Source: Arabidopsis thaliana | Lineage: Eukaryota; Streptophyta; Magnoliopsida; Brassicales; Brassicaceae | Direction: 5' to 3' | Assembly: GCF_000001735.4 (NCBI RefSeq) | Contig: NC_003070.9 | Coordinates: 25,095,971 to 25,159,970, forward strand | DNA: 64,000 nt | Position numbers and translations under genes: made by a program | Shown here: positions 47,805-60,062 of the stretch, piece after piece | How positions within the stretch are numbered: the first letter of the stretch is position 1 | Layout: the number at the start of each line of letters is the position of its first letter | The notes under the pieces: generated by a model | What the model was told of the DNA's origin: nothing | Seen by the model: the letters and a program-made list of their open reading frames with translations, nothing else | Databases searched by the model: none

Positions 47805-49616
47805 CCAATAAGCCCGGGATCCGAAAGAGTTAAGATCCATTTTAGTTTTAGCAGCAGAAGATAGATTCATTAGTGAATGTGGGATGTATGATAACCATTA
47901 GTTAAAGAGTTAACCACAAGCCAACTACGGTTAAAACATTCAGGCCTAAGCCAAAGTAGTCTATGCTTAAGGCAGAATCGAACTTTTACGTCTTTGGTCG
48001 TAAAACTGGAATCGTGATTATACACGTTTGGTGTTGTAACATGTCCATCAATGTACAAGATTTTTGTTTTGTTTTTGTGTTTGTCTCTCTACTAAAATTA
48101 GTACGTGAATCTAGTTCGTTCCGACACTCATTAACGATAACATAATAGTTAAACTCGTTTAAAGTATAATAATGCTACACTATCACACAAGCCACCGATC
48201 ATAATGAGAGAATTTTTTTGTGTATTTATATGAAAATCGAAAAAGATTTGGTGTATTTTTTTATGTAGAATTTTCGCTATCGAGGGTTGTATTACCGGAA
48301 CGTTATATGTCCAGTAATAATAACTACGTTTTGGTAATATGTTCCTAATTAATCTGCAATCTTGTCTCTCCATGTTTTCATATCCACCATTTGGTATGGA
48401 TTATGGAAATCGACTACTAATAAGTAACATAATTCAAACTTCATTTATGCTTCGAGCTCCATTTATGCTTCACACCATAAATTATCGAAACACTTTGTAT
48501 CCATCTAATAAACTTAAAACAGATAATTTGGAAAAGAATAATTTTTTTTTTTCTAGCTAAATCTATTGATATCAAATCGAGATTACAAAGTTAGTATACA
48601 GAACTTTCGATAACAAATTATAACATAAGCATATATTTATTTCGCATATATATCAACTTATAATTGGTGAATTCAGTCGAAATTATTTATTACAATTCTT
48701 ATCTATAAATTTAGTTCCATAAAAAATTTGAGATTTATTTTTTTATTACGAATAACGAACTATATATCTTATTAATACCCGCGCAAATTCGTGTTATAAC
48801 GGTTTTACCAAATCAAATATTAAAATTAATAGAATAAACAGAAAAAATCACCTAAATAGAAAACTCTTTTTTTATATTAACATTACAAAATAAAAAGCCT
48901 TGAGTATTATTACATTATTACGAAAAAAATGCTATATATCTAAGAACAATCCTAAATCTGACCATTAAATAAATCTCTCAAACCCTAATTAAGGTAAACA
49001 ACAGAGAGCAACGAAGTCAGAGGCTTTCTCTTTCAACTATCTTTCTTTTGTCTGACGCATAGAAGGAAAAAGGTTTCACTTTTCTTCTTCGTCCTGTCTG
49101 CTTCTTCTTTACTCGATTAGGGTTTTGATTTTGGGTTCTTCGTCGAGCAATTCGTGTAATTGTCTTTAAGATCAGGTGTTGAATTGTAGCTGACGTAGCT
49201 AATTAGGGTTTCGTCATGCTTCGTTTGTCGAGTATCATCACGAAATTATGGTTTTTCGCGATCGTGATGCAATCAATTTTGGGGATTTCGTTGGAAAAAT
49301 CAAAATTTTTAAATTTTTGAAGAACTTAAAAATTTGGATTTTGGAGATCGCAGAGTGTTGAATAAGCTTAGATTGTGAAAGCGATCGATTAGTTTTAAGG
49401 TGGTTCTGTTGATTTTTTTGTGTAAGAAGACTCTTAATCCAACATTTAGTGTATGACTTGAGCAACAAGCTAAAACAAAATTGATTTGGTGTATGTGCAA
49501 GTTTCAAACTTTATTGACAATTTTTAATTCCTTCTTCTTCGGTGTCTTTTTCAAGTTTGGTGATTTTTTTTTTTCTAATATCTCTCTGTTTTGCATTGTG
49601 CAGGGAACATAATCTG
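47805..49616. other. Spacer: 3' region of ZCCHC8-like gene, promoter and leader of HAC2
   Basis: 48100-48950 is AT-rich without genes. An AAACCCTAA telo-box-like motif is at about 48979. The HAC2 leader follows from about 49000, and a leader intron ends at gcattgtgcag (49603) just before the ATG at 49617. Two gene-like frames in 49238-49507 on the other strand are not supported. Confidence 0.5.
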
Positions 49617-52600
49617 ATGGCTCCACCGCGTAAAAGGACAAGGGACTTGATGCCTAAGTTTCTTAACACCGAAAGTTTTGATGAGTTCAATCAGCGGTTG
49701 AACAATCTACCTGCAGAGTCAAATGTTACGTCTGATGAAGATGCACAGTTTCTTGAATCGAGAAAATGTCAGTCAAAGCGATGGAGAAAGGAAGAACCAT
49801 TAAAGTTGAATCTTCGTAGTCCTTGGAATGTTTTATGTAGTCCTGAGTCGATTAGCTCTGCTAAGTTCATTGTGGAGAAGACATGTTTGATTCCAGTACC
49901 AAGTTTTGAGGAGGCTGCTACTAATGCTAGAAGATGTTTAAATACATCTTCTATACCGGGAAGTAGCGGTTCTGCTTCCGAGACAAACAGCGGTTCTGAT
50001 ATAACGAAGCAAGATTTTAAGAACGATTCTCCTTCGGATAGTAAGAAGGTTCAGGGTTCTAGTACTAGCAAATCTGCAAAACCGAAGGTAATCAAGGTTT
50101 ATTCTTTCGTGGATCTGGTTACTACGACAAAGAAAGGAAACATTCAAACCGAGGAAAGTTCTTTAAACCATGAGAAGAAACTTGGAACTGTTGTGGATAT
50201 TGTTGAGCCGATGAAATGTGATGAAAGGAGTAAGGAGGTTCAGGGTTCTAGTACTAGCAAATCTGCAAAACCGAAGGTAATCAAGGTTTATTCTTTCGCG
50301 GATGTGGTTACTACGACAAAGAAAGGAAACATTCAAACCGAGGAAAGTTCTTTGAACCATGAGAAGAAACTTGGAACTGTTGTGGATATTATTGAGCCGA
50401 TGAAATGTGATGAAAGGAGTAAGGAGGTTCAGGGTTCTAGTACTAGCAAATCTGCAAAACTGAAGGTAATCAAGGTTTATTCTTTCGCGGATGTGGTTAC
50501 TACGACAAAGAAAGGAAACATTCAAACCGAGGAAAGTTCTTTGAACCATGAGAAGAAACTTGGAACTGTTGTGGATATTGTTGAGCCGATGAAATGTGAT
50601 GAAAGGAGTAAGGAGGTTCAGGGTTCTAGTACTAGCAAATCTGAAAAACCGAAGGTAATCAAGGTTTATTCTTTCGCGGATGTGGTTACTACGACAAAGA
50701 AAGGAAACATTCAAACCGAGGAAAGTTCTTTGAACCATGAGAAGAAACTTGGAACTGTTGTGGATATTGTTGAGCCGATGAAATGTGATGAAGGGACCAA
50801 GTGTGAGGTTACTACGACAAACAAAGGAAAGATTCACACCGAGGAAAGGTCTTTGAACCATGAGAAGAAACTTGGAACTGTTGTGGATATTGTTGAGCCG
50901 ATGAAATGTGATGAAGGGAGCAAGTGTGAGGTTACTACGACAAACAAAGGAAACACTCAAACCGAGGAAAGGTCTTTGAACCATGAGAAGAAACTTGGTA
51001 TTGGTGTGGATATTGTTGAGCCGATGAAATGTGATGAAGGGACCAAGTGTGAGGTTACTACGACAAACAAAGGAAAGATTCAAACCGAGGAAAGGTCTTT
51101 GAACTATGAGAAGAAACTTGGAATTGGTGTGGATATTGTTGAGCCGATGAAATGTGATGAAGAGAACAAGTGTGAGGTTAATGCTGACACATTTGATGTG
51201 GTTATTGTTGAGCCAATGAAATGTAATAAAGTGACCAAGTGTGAGGTTAATGTTGACACAACTGGTGTGAATATTGTTGAGCCAATGAAATGTAATGAAG
51301 TGACCAAGTGTGAGGTTAATGTTGACACAATTGGTGTGGATATTGTTGAGCCGATGAAATGTAATGAAGAGAGCAAGTGTGAGGTTAATGCTGACACAAT
51401 GTCTCTGCAAAAACGTAGCAAGAGAGCTGTCTCTTTGGTCGAACGTTTCACAGAAGAAGAGATAAAGCTGCATATAATGAGTCTAAAGAAGCCAAGTACA
51501 CAGAGCGCAGTCGAAGGAATGTGTGACCTCAAGGAGGAGGAGGAATCATGTCAATTGTGTGACGATGGCACACTCTTGTTTCCACCACAACCACTATACT
51601 GCTTATTATGCAGCCGCCGCATCGATGACAGATCTTTCTATTATACCCCTGGGGAAGAAGAACTAAGCAATGCGCAACATCAAATCTGCAGTCCTTGTCA
51701 CAGTAGATGTAAAACCAAGTTCCCTTTATGTGGAGTCTTTATCGATAAACACAAAATGCTTAAAAGGAGTAACTTTGACAACGCAGATACGGAGGAGGTA
51801 AACTTCATCACTCTCTCTATCTCTCTCTCTTTCTTAATCTCTCATTTCATGAATCTTACTAACTACATAAGCTACTTTTGTTGGAGCAGTGGGTTCAATG
51901 TGAATCTTGTGAAAAATGGCAACATCAGATATGTGGTCTCTACAATAAGCTTAAAGACGAAGACAAAACCGCAGAGTATATTTGTCCTACATGTTTATTA
52001 GAGGAGTGTCAAAGTATCAACAACATGGCACTCGTTGACTATACGGATTCTGGAGCAAAAGATTTGCCTGAAACTGTCCTCAGCTACTTTCTAGAGCAAA
52101 GGCTATTCAAGCGCCTCAAGGAAGAAAGATACCAAACAGCAAAGGCTACTGGGAAGAGCATCAATGATGTAAGAATATGAAGTGGTTTCGATTCATTTGA
52201 GTTTCTGTTTAGAGTTTCTGTTTTTTATACTGAACTTGTTACTTTTTTTCTTTCCAGGTACCTGAACCAGAGGGTCTTACTCTCAGAGTCGTGTTTTCGG
52301 CTGACAGAACCTTAACTGTCAACAAACAATTTGCCAGTTTACTTCACAAAGAAAACTTTCCTAGTGAATTCCCTTACAGATCAAAGGTGAGAATCAGTAG
52401 TACCACAATTGAATATTTGACTTTAGCTCCAGTTATGTATTTCAAAACTTAGTTGTTATTAATTTCTACTCTTTCAGGTTATTCTTCTATTTCAGAAAGT
52501 CCATGGAGTTGATATATGCATCTTTGCATTGTTTGTCCAAGAGTTTGGATCAGAATGTAGCCAACCAAACCAACGCAGCACATACATATTTTATCTCGAT

Positions 52601-54480
52601 TCTGTCAAATACTTTAAACCTGAGAGAGTAACATTCGCAGGAGAAGCTCTTCGAACTTTCGTTTATCATGAAGTATTGGTAAATATTCATCTCTCTTTTT
52701 TCATAATCATGCTTAAATGCCAATAAAAATATAGTTGTTATTGATATTGACATGTTTCTGTGTTTTTATCTCTGATAGATTGGATATCTTGAATATTGTA
52801 AGCTTCGAGGTTTCACGACGAGTTATATATGGGCGTGTCCACCTAAAATAGGACAAGACTACATAATGTATTCTCATCCTAAGACTCAGCAAACACCTGA
52901 CACTAAGAAGCTTCGCAAATGGTAAGTATTTTCTTTCCTTTTTCTCCACTTTGATCCCAGCTTTATCCTTTGGTCATTGTTGTTGTGAAGATATTGGATT
53001 TGACATTAACAATGTTAATACAGGTATGTGTCAATGCTCCAAAAAGCAGCCGAGCAGAGGGTAGTGATGAATGTTACAAACTTGTATGATCGGTTCTTCG
53101 ATTCGACAGAGGAATATATGACAGCTGCGCGGTTGCCTTACTTTGAAGGATCTTTCTGGTCCAATAGGGCTGAGATTATGATTCAAGACATTGAAAGAGA
53201 AGGCAATAATGAGTTGCAGAAGAAGGTTAAATTGCTTTCTAGAAGAAAAGTAAAGACTATGAGCTACAAAACTACGGGTGATGTTGATGTTGATGATGTT
53301 AAAAACATTCTCCTGATGGAAAAGGTAATTATTTACATTTTGAATGCACATAGAATTTAAATACGGATCTTTTTTCGTTTATTTTGGTAACTTTTGAAGG
53401 TGATTAATCTTTGACAATTCTGTTTTGTGTAGCTGGAAAAAGAGGTATTCCCAAATAAGAAGGATTTAATGGTGGTGGAATTGAATTATTCATGCACACG
53501 CTGTTCGAAAGCCGTATTATCAGGATTGAGATGGTTTTGCGAGAAGTGCAAGAATCTTCATTTGTGTGAAAGCTGCTATGATGCAGGACAAGAGCTTCCT
53601 GGAGAACACATATATAAGAGGATGGACAAAGAGAAGCATCAGCTCTCAAAGGTTCAGGTGAACGGCGTACTGTTTTCTACAACAGAGGATAATGATATCA
53701 TCCAAGAAAACGATATGTTCGAAAGCAGACAAGCGTTCTTAGCTTTTTCTCAAAAGCATAATTACAACTTCCACACGCTTCGACATGCCAAGCATTCTTC
53801 GATGATGATACTTCACCATCTTCACACCTCAAACAAGCATCATTGCTCTCAAAACTCTAGCAGTCTCACCTGCACGGCCTGCAAAAAAGATGTTTCGACA
53901 ACGATTTACTTCCCTTGTTTGCTCTGTCCGGATTACCGAGCTTGCACTGGATGCTATACCAAAAACAGAACCCTTCGTCATCTTCATATTTTCCCTACAC
54001 TCCCTTCAGCTAATAGAGCGCCGTCGAGAACCGTAATGGTAAGTATATGTTACCTGAAAGTATATATCGTTTCTTTGGTTTACTTTTGACTTGTTTACTA
54101 AATTAATCAACGTATTACTCTCTTAGGTTCTTGAGATATTGAACGCAATATCGCATGCGCTTCTGTGTCAGCACAAGACCACTAAGTCATGCTCATACCC
54201 GAAATGCCACGAAGTTAAAGCATTGTTCACTCACAATGTACAATGCAAAATCAGAAAGAAGGGAACTCGTTGTAATACTTGCTACAAATTGTGGCAGACA
54301 ATAAGGATTCATGTGTACCATTGCCAAGATCTCAATTGCCCCGTACCGCAGTGCAGGTAAATTTCCATTCCTCTATTTATGATTTCAATGATCATCTCTG
54401 CAACTTTAGCTTTTTTATATAACTTTGATATCTCTTATATACTCAGAGATAGGAAGGAAGTCTTGATTAGGAAGGTGTAA
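49617..54480 (+). CDS. HAC2: Histone acetyltransferase of the p300/CBP family, HAC2 (1367 aa, nine exons)
   Basis: Exons are 49617-51797, 51890-52168, 52258-52386, 52478-52678, 52779-52921, 53024-53324, 53433-54038, 54127-54356 and 54447-54480. I start at [15 protein letters not shown] because the frame upstream is leader with an intron acceptor. Residues about 145-600 are a repeat region (listed separately). A Cys-rich segment ([15 protein letters not shown]) leads into a PHD finger ([19 protein letters not shown]) near 728. The CBP-type HAT core follows at about 820-1075 ([45 protein letters not shown]). Next come two ZZ-type fingers ([40 protein letters not shown]) and a C-terminal TAZ finger. 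There is no bromodomain and no KIX, as in plant HACs. It acetylates histones in the nucleus. It fits At1g67220. Confidence 0.93.
50049..51410 (+). repeat. Nested in-frame tandem repeats in HAC2 exon 1
   Basis: Four 189-bp (63-aa) units start at 50049, 50238, 50427 and 50616 and are nearly identical in DNA. Three 123-bp (41-aa) units follow at 50808, 50931 and 51054, then three units of about 23 aa from about 51177. Every unit ends with the core IVEPMKC(D/N), giving ten copies. All unit lengths are multiples of three, so the frame is kept. The minus strand is also open across the array (436 codons); this is a by-product of the repetition. Confidence 0.95.
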
Positions 54481-54869
54481 AGGCACTAAAAGAGGAGTCA
54501 GAAGGAGGAATATGAACATTGCATAGGTGCTGTGATGATGATAGTGTTTGACTATACAAGAAATTGTACAGAGCTAACACCTTTTCTTACATCGATAATT
54601 ATTCGGTCTATAATACTGTCAAGAGTGATGGACTCTGGTGTTGTTCAATAGATAGAAAATAAGTTTGCTTGTGACGTTTTTTCTATTGGTGTGTAACATA
54701 AAATAAATAAATAATTTGTCAATATATATCATTCCTTTTGTGCAACTTTTATCTTTTCCCATAACTTTTTTTCCCATGAACAATCATAATCTTTTAATTA
54801 AAATATTTACAAATCTATTTAACACTATGATAAATAACATTAAAAGATAAAATTCAAAATATAACAAAC

Positions 54870-54885
54870 AAAATGGTTTCGTTGT
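54870..54885. repeat. Left 16-bp target duplication of a retroposed fragment
   Basis: aaaatggtttcgttgt, repeated exactly at 55081-55096. Confidence 0.75.
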
Positions 54886-55080
54886 TTAATTGTTGTTTTG
54901 TTCCTGTAATTGGCTTATGTTTTGATAATCTTAGTTTGTGTTTTAATTCCGAGAAATTTTCGTTTTCACCGGCTAAATATCCAGAGAGTTACATGTGTTC
55001 TCTGGTCAATATCGTTGTAATGGGGTTTCTCTTCATTCGTTTGAAGAATTGAATAAAAGTTCCATTGCGAAAAAAAATAA
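54886..55080 (+). mobile_element. Short retroposed sequence with poly(A) tail and target duplication
   Basis: The 195-bp insert has an AATAAA signal (about 55051) and ends in an A-rich tail (gcgaaaaaaaataa) directly before the second 16-bp target copy. An A-tail plus a 14-18 bp flanking duplication is the mark of LINE-type reverse transcription. It has no gene-like frame, so it is probably the 3' end of a cellular mRNA or of a small retroposon, truncated at its 5' side. Its source is unknown. Confidence 0.7.
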
Positions 55081-55096
55081 AAAATGGTTTCGTTGT
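55081..55096. repeat. Right 16-bp target duplication of a retroposed fragment
   Basis: Exact copy of 54870-54885; sequences outside the two copies differ. Confidence 0.75.
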
Positions 55097-55590
55097 AGAT
55101 TTTATTACACATATTATAAAGATAAGCAAAACTATTACACATATTATATAATATCATTCCTTTTGTGCAACTTACATCATTCTTTTGTTATTTTAAGATT
55201 GTTCATGCAATAATTCTCATCTATCATTACCGTGTATTTAATGCAGAAAGTTATAATTTTGACGCCAAAAAAGTTGTATCCAAGCAAACACATATAAATG
55301 GATCAAATCATCAAAATGCAAACACTTTGTGGTTACAAGGATCACACTCTCATAAAATAAATAAATCATCATCTAAAACATACCAAAAGAATGGAGATTT
55401 CTTGAAGATCATCTTTAACAAGATAGCAACTAAGTGGTAGAAAGCTAGAAAGAAAACACTACATTGTGGTGAAAAAATATCCAAACGAAATTAACACAAG
55501 CCCTCCTAAGTAGCTACTAAAGATCAAGAAGCAAAACACTAATATTGTCAACAGAAGAAGATTAGCTACATTCTCTGATCAAAGATTGGG
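55097..55590. other. Spacer and CRWN1 3' UTR
   Basis: HAC2 and CRWN1 are tail-to-tail. The stretch holds a 23-bp copy (55151-55173) of sequence found at 54726-54748, and the CRWN1 3' UTR near 55400-55590. No gene recognised. Confidence 0.5.
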
Positions 55591-58500
55591 CTACGTCGTC
55601 AAGAAAGTCCAAAGCTTCTTACCAATGGAGACTTTCCCGGGATGTTCTGCATCTGATTCATCATCTTCACCATCCGAGTCAGCCCTTAGGGGTGTTTTGT
55701 TCACATCTTCACTCATTGCCTCACTCTCATCTGTTCTTTTGGGCGAACCAGCATCTGTATCCTCAGAGTCTGCCGTAGCTTCATGCTATTGAAACAGACA
55801 ATTGATAGAAACAGTTTTGTCAAGAAAGAGAAATCATAAGAAGAGGGAAAAACACAAATCCAGCTAAGTTGTGAGAGCATTCTACCTGCACCACATTCGT
55901 GCTTACTCCATTATCACTAACAGCTACACCTACTGATGCTGTGGCAGTGGCTTGAGTACAGTGAATCCCCTCCTCTTGTTGCACTCCACCAATATCTTCA
56001 TTCTTCTTACTAAGTGCGGGTTCTCCAGTTACCCTAATAACCCAAAAGAGAAACATTTATCAAACAGCCTCAGTAAAAAGATGAATAAACATCTCAAACG
56101 CATTATCCTCAGTGACTGTGTTTGAAAGCAAATGGGATTTGAAGTAACCTTCTAGGTCGCCTGAGATTATATCTTTGTCCCACCACTTCTCCTTGTTGTT
56201 CTGATGCAACCTTTTGCCGCCTCTTCCGCTGATGTGCTCCTCCGGTGACACTATCTGATTTTCCATCGCTCTCGTTACCATCCTGCTCAGTAGTACAAGT
56301 TCTCAAAGAACCCACACGCCCACGTTTCCGTCCATTCTTCGAAATTGCTTTATCAGAACGACCAGTTTCACCTGTGCTTGCTTTAGTAGAGTCGTCAACA
56401 TTTTCTGTTGAATCATTGGGTTCATATAGGTTTATAGATTCTCCATATAAAGCTTTAGCATCATCAACAACATCTTTGACAGAGCGTGTTCTTCTGGTTC
56501 TGGCTTTCCCTTTCCCTTTCATGCGTGATTGGCCATCAACATCTAGATTGGACAAAGAATCTGCAGCGACTTCTTGAGCCTTGCTGTTGATGTCGCTTTG
56601 ATCACCGTCTGAGTTTACATTGGTGACTTCGACTTCTTTTGTGCCAGTTTCAGATTCGGCCTTTTGAACATCAAAGGAATAGGTCGTCGCTGCCTGAACG
56701 GTAGTTGATGGCCCACCCACGTTAGCTTGCTCAGTAGATTGAGGTTCTTGATCAGCCAAATTCCAAGTAACAGAGGGTTCTGTCATTTTTATTGGGGACA
56801 ACTTAAGCATCTTTGAAGTACATTTCCGGAACCATGACACCTTCCCACCAGTAACTGGCAATCCTAAGCCAGCAGCAGTTGGGGATATATCCCTCATCTC
56901 CTGCCTTGGTGCTTCGTTATCAAGAATGTTGGCCAGTTTTGACATGTTAGGCATTTCCAGGTTATCAATTTCAGGAAGTACGAGCTCAGAAAGTAATTCA
57001 CCGCACCGACTGCAGTTCCTATTACTTTCCATGGAAGAAAGGAAACGACTTCTCTCACTAATGAATTGTTCCCGCTGTTCCTTCAGTTTCTTGGTTAAGG
57101 CAACAAGGTCATCAACATCTTTCCGGATTTCTGTCTGCTGCTCTTCAAGATGATTTTTACTAGAATCAACTTCTAGCTTTTCTTTCTCTATTCTTTGTCT
57201 TTCATTCTGCATGTCCATCATTTCTCTTCTCGCTACATCTCTTAGGTAATTAATATTGCTCAATTCCTTCTCTCTCTCTTCCTCAAATAGCTTCTTTTTA
57301 GCTTGCAACTCCCTTTCTTTTTCTTCCAGTATAGTCTGCATATCAGACTCGAGTTTCCTTTTACGCATTTCAATATCATGAAGCAGTTGACTTCTTTCGC
57401 TCTCAGCTTTTTTAGAGAGCATTGAACGCTCATACTCCATAGTCTCTGCAAATGAAGCTTTTGCCACTTCAAGAGTTTCTAGCTCCCTTTCCATGTTTTC
57501 ATTTGCTGCTTGCTTTTCTTTTTTCAGCCTTTCTTCTTCCAAGTGAATGTGTCTCTCTAGTTTTTCTTTCTGATCAGTTATATTCTTTAGTTCGTTCCCG
57601 ATCTTAGCTTTCCTCTCATCAAGTTCTTCCCATTCTTTCTCAAAACTTTCCCTTTGGGCCTTCAGATCCTCAGCCTCTTTCTGAAGAAGCTCCTGTTGAG
57701 ACCTGCACTTTTCTATTTGCTCCTTTAATTCGGTTTGCAGACGAAGATACTCTGACCTCTCCTCCTCAGTAACTCTAAGCTCATCCTTCTCTTTGTTAAT
57801 TTCTGATAGCTGTGCTTGATTTTCACCACTTACTTTCTCAACTAAAGCTTTAAGATTGAGAATAATCTCCTTATCCTCGAGCAGTTTTTTCTTCTCAGTT
57901 TCCAATGCCTTCTCCTCGCTTTTCAAGGCTTTCTCTCTGCCACTTATGCCTTTCAGTCTTAGATCAAAATCGTTTTCTTTTTCTTTATGCTTCTCCAGTT
58001 TCCTATCTAATGCCTGTTCACGTTTAGCAACTTTCTCCTCCATGTGCTTCCACTCAGCCTCCCTCTTTTCCACTTCTGCAACCTTGCTCTTCAAGCTGTC
58101 ATCAATAGATTTTCTTTTCTGCTCCATTTCCAACTCAAACTCACGCTGTGTTGAATCCAATTTAGCTTGGTGTTCATCAACTAGTTGCTGAACTGCCATC
58201 TGTCAATTAGCCAACATGAAACAATTAACACCCCGAATGCACACATGTAAATAATCACAAATGACATGGAAACGTGATATCAACCTTGTCAACATGTAAA
58301 CACTGTTTACTAATACAGATAAAGGAATACTTATTAATTTTAAGACATGATAACAATTGCAGGATACGCAAAATCGAGATGGAAATTGAAAACTTTTCCT
58401 GCCCAGAGAACTAAGTCAGCAAGCAATTTATCAACTAATTATCAAACTGAATTACTAGGTATCAGATTTTATCCACAGAGAGAGATAGAGAGAGTGAGGG

Positions 58501-60062
58501 CTTGCCTTTTCTCTGGCTTCCAGTTTCTCTTGCAGAGCTTGTAGCTCACGCGCTTTTGTCTCTATGGATTTCTTCAACACATCAGTTTCCTGCATCCAGA
58601 GGAAGTATGTAAGTTGAAAAGATTCAAAGTACTTTAAATACTAAAAATACTAAAAGAAAAATTGAGCTGCTTACTTGTTCCCTTAAAGCAAGATCTTTTA
58701 TCCTCGAACTGACATCGTCTTCTAGTTTCTTCACAGCGAGGTTAGCAGCATCAATCTTCTTTTGTGCCTCTTCCAGTTCTTTTCCCTTTTGCTTGATAAT
58801 CTTATCGCTTTCATTTGCCCTATCTTCTCTCTGTTTTACAATCATTTGAGATTTAGCAACTCTTTCTTCTCCTTCTTGCAACTTTCTTTCCCATTCACGC
58901 AAGTCCTCCCTCTGCTTTGACAAAGTTGCCTCGTCTGCTTCTCGTCTGAGAAATAAAAAGACCAAAACAAGTTGAGTCATCACCCACTAAGCAGCAAGGA
59001 AACGACATAAAGATAAAACTATTCAACATACAAAAATGATATAAGGAAAGAAGTCCAATACGTACTCAGCAATGTAGGAAAACCGCTCCCTTTGAAGAGA
59101 ACTTTCCCGAGCTTCCACTTCCTTTGCCTTCCTCTCCACATCTGAACTCTTTCTACTAACTTCAGCAAGTTTTGCATCAACAGCACGCAGCTTTGCCTCA
59201 ACTTCAAGAGATTTTTCTTCAACACTTCTAACCAATGCATTTGCCTCAGTCAACTTTGAATCAGCTGTAAATTTGATCTCTGCATTTTCAGCGCGTAGCT
59301 CCTTCAGAGCCTTCTCCAGCTGCAACAGAACAAGAGTGTCATAAACCTTACATGTGCTAACAAATTACGCTTATGGCCAAAACGTCTCTCAATTAGAGAA
59401 AACAATTATATACATAAAAGAAGAGTTTAGAATCTTACATCAAGTGCACATTGCTTCTCAATCCCTAAAGCTTTCCTCAAACCCTCTTCCCGCTTTTCAA
59501 CATCTGCTATAGCAATCAGATGCGCATTACGTTCCTGCTTTAGACACTCATTCACCTCTTCAAAAGCCTGTTGAAGCGCTTCATACTGGGAACTCCACTC
59601 CTTTTTCTCAATCAGAAGAAGACCCATACTATGTTGATATTCGAAAAGCTGTCACAGAACATCAACAAATCAGTAATTGTTGAAACAAAACCACATCCCA
59701 ATGTAAGTAAGAATCATTATTCACAGTGAAACATTACAGGAGAAACTAAATTCATAACGTATTCAAAGATTCATGAACTATAATGACAAATATTGAGAGA
59801 GTAAAGACGATTAATTTACAAGCGACAAAGTTATTAGAGGAAACAAAAAGACAAAAGTAAAAAACAGATCACAAACCTCTTTTTCAAGCTCTGAAATTTT
59901 CTCAGGCAATATTCTTGGGTCATCGAACTGGATCTCACTAACCCGACCCGAAACTGGGGTCACCATGTCTAAACCGGTTCCATGACTAGAGCCATTCGAA
60001 TCTGGATTTGTCGCTTTCGTCGGTGTAGACCAACGTTGCCACACCTTCAACGGCGTGGACAT
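55591..60062 (-). CDS. CRWN1: CRWN1 / LINC1, nuclear lamina-like coiled-coil protein
   Basis: Approximate exons are 60062-59877, 59650-59438, 59319-59066, 58947-58676, 58590-58506, 58199-56144, 56037-55888 and 55792-55591. The N-terminus [16 protein letters not shown] and the segment [17 protein letters not shown] open the conserved NMCP/CRWN head. About 650 residues of almost unbroken coiled coil follow, very rich in Glu, Lys, Arg and Leu. The tail has basic nuclear signals ([30 protein letters not shown]), the conserved QRYNLRR motif and the family ending [15 protein letters not shown] after an acidic stretch ([15 protein letters not shown]). CRWN proteins line the inner nuclear membrane and control nuclear size, shape and heterochromatin. 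It fits At1g67230. Borders of the last exons are by eye. Confidence 0.95.

Noticed and set aside
49238-49507. Minus-strand frames in the HAC2 leader
   Set aside because: Located in the 5' UTR/intron of HAC2, low complexity, no start context or homology recognised.
50163-51473. 436-codon open frame antisense to HAC2
   Set aside because: It is the mirror of the HAC2 repeats; frame openness follows from repetition of one stop-free unit. No start context or domain.
55838-58191. Several plus-strand frames opposite CRWN1 (e.g. 57856-58191, Ser/Phe-rich)
   Set aside because: They are the complement of Glu/Lys-rich coiled-coil codons and show no protein family features.
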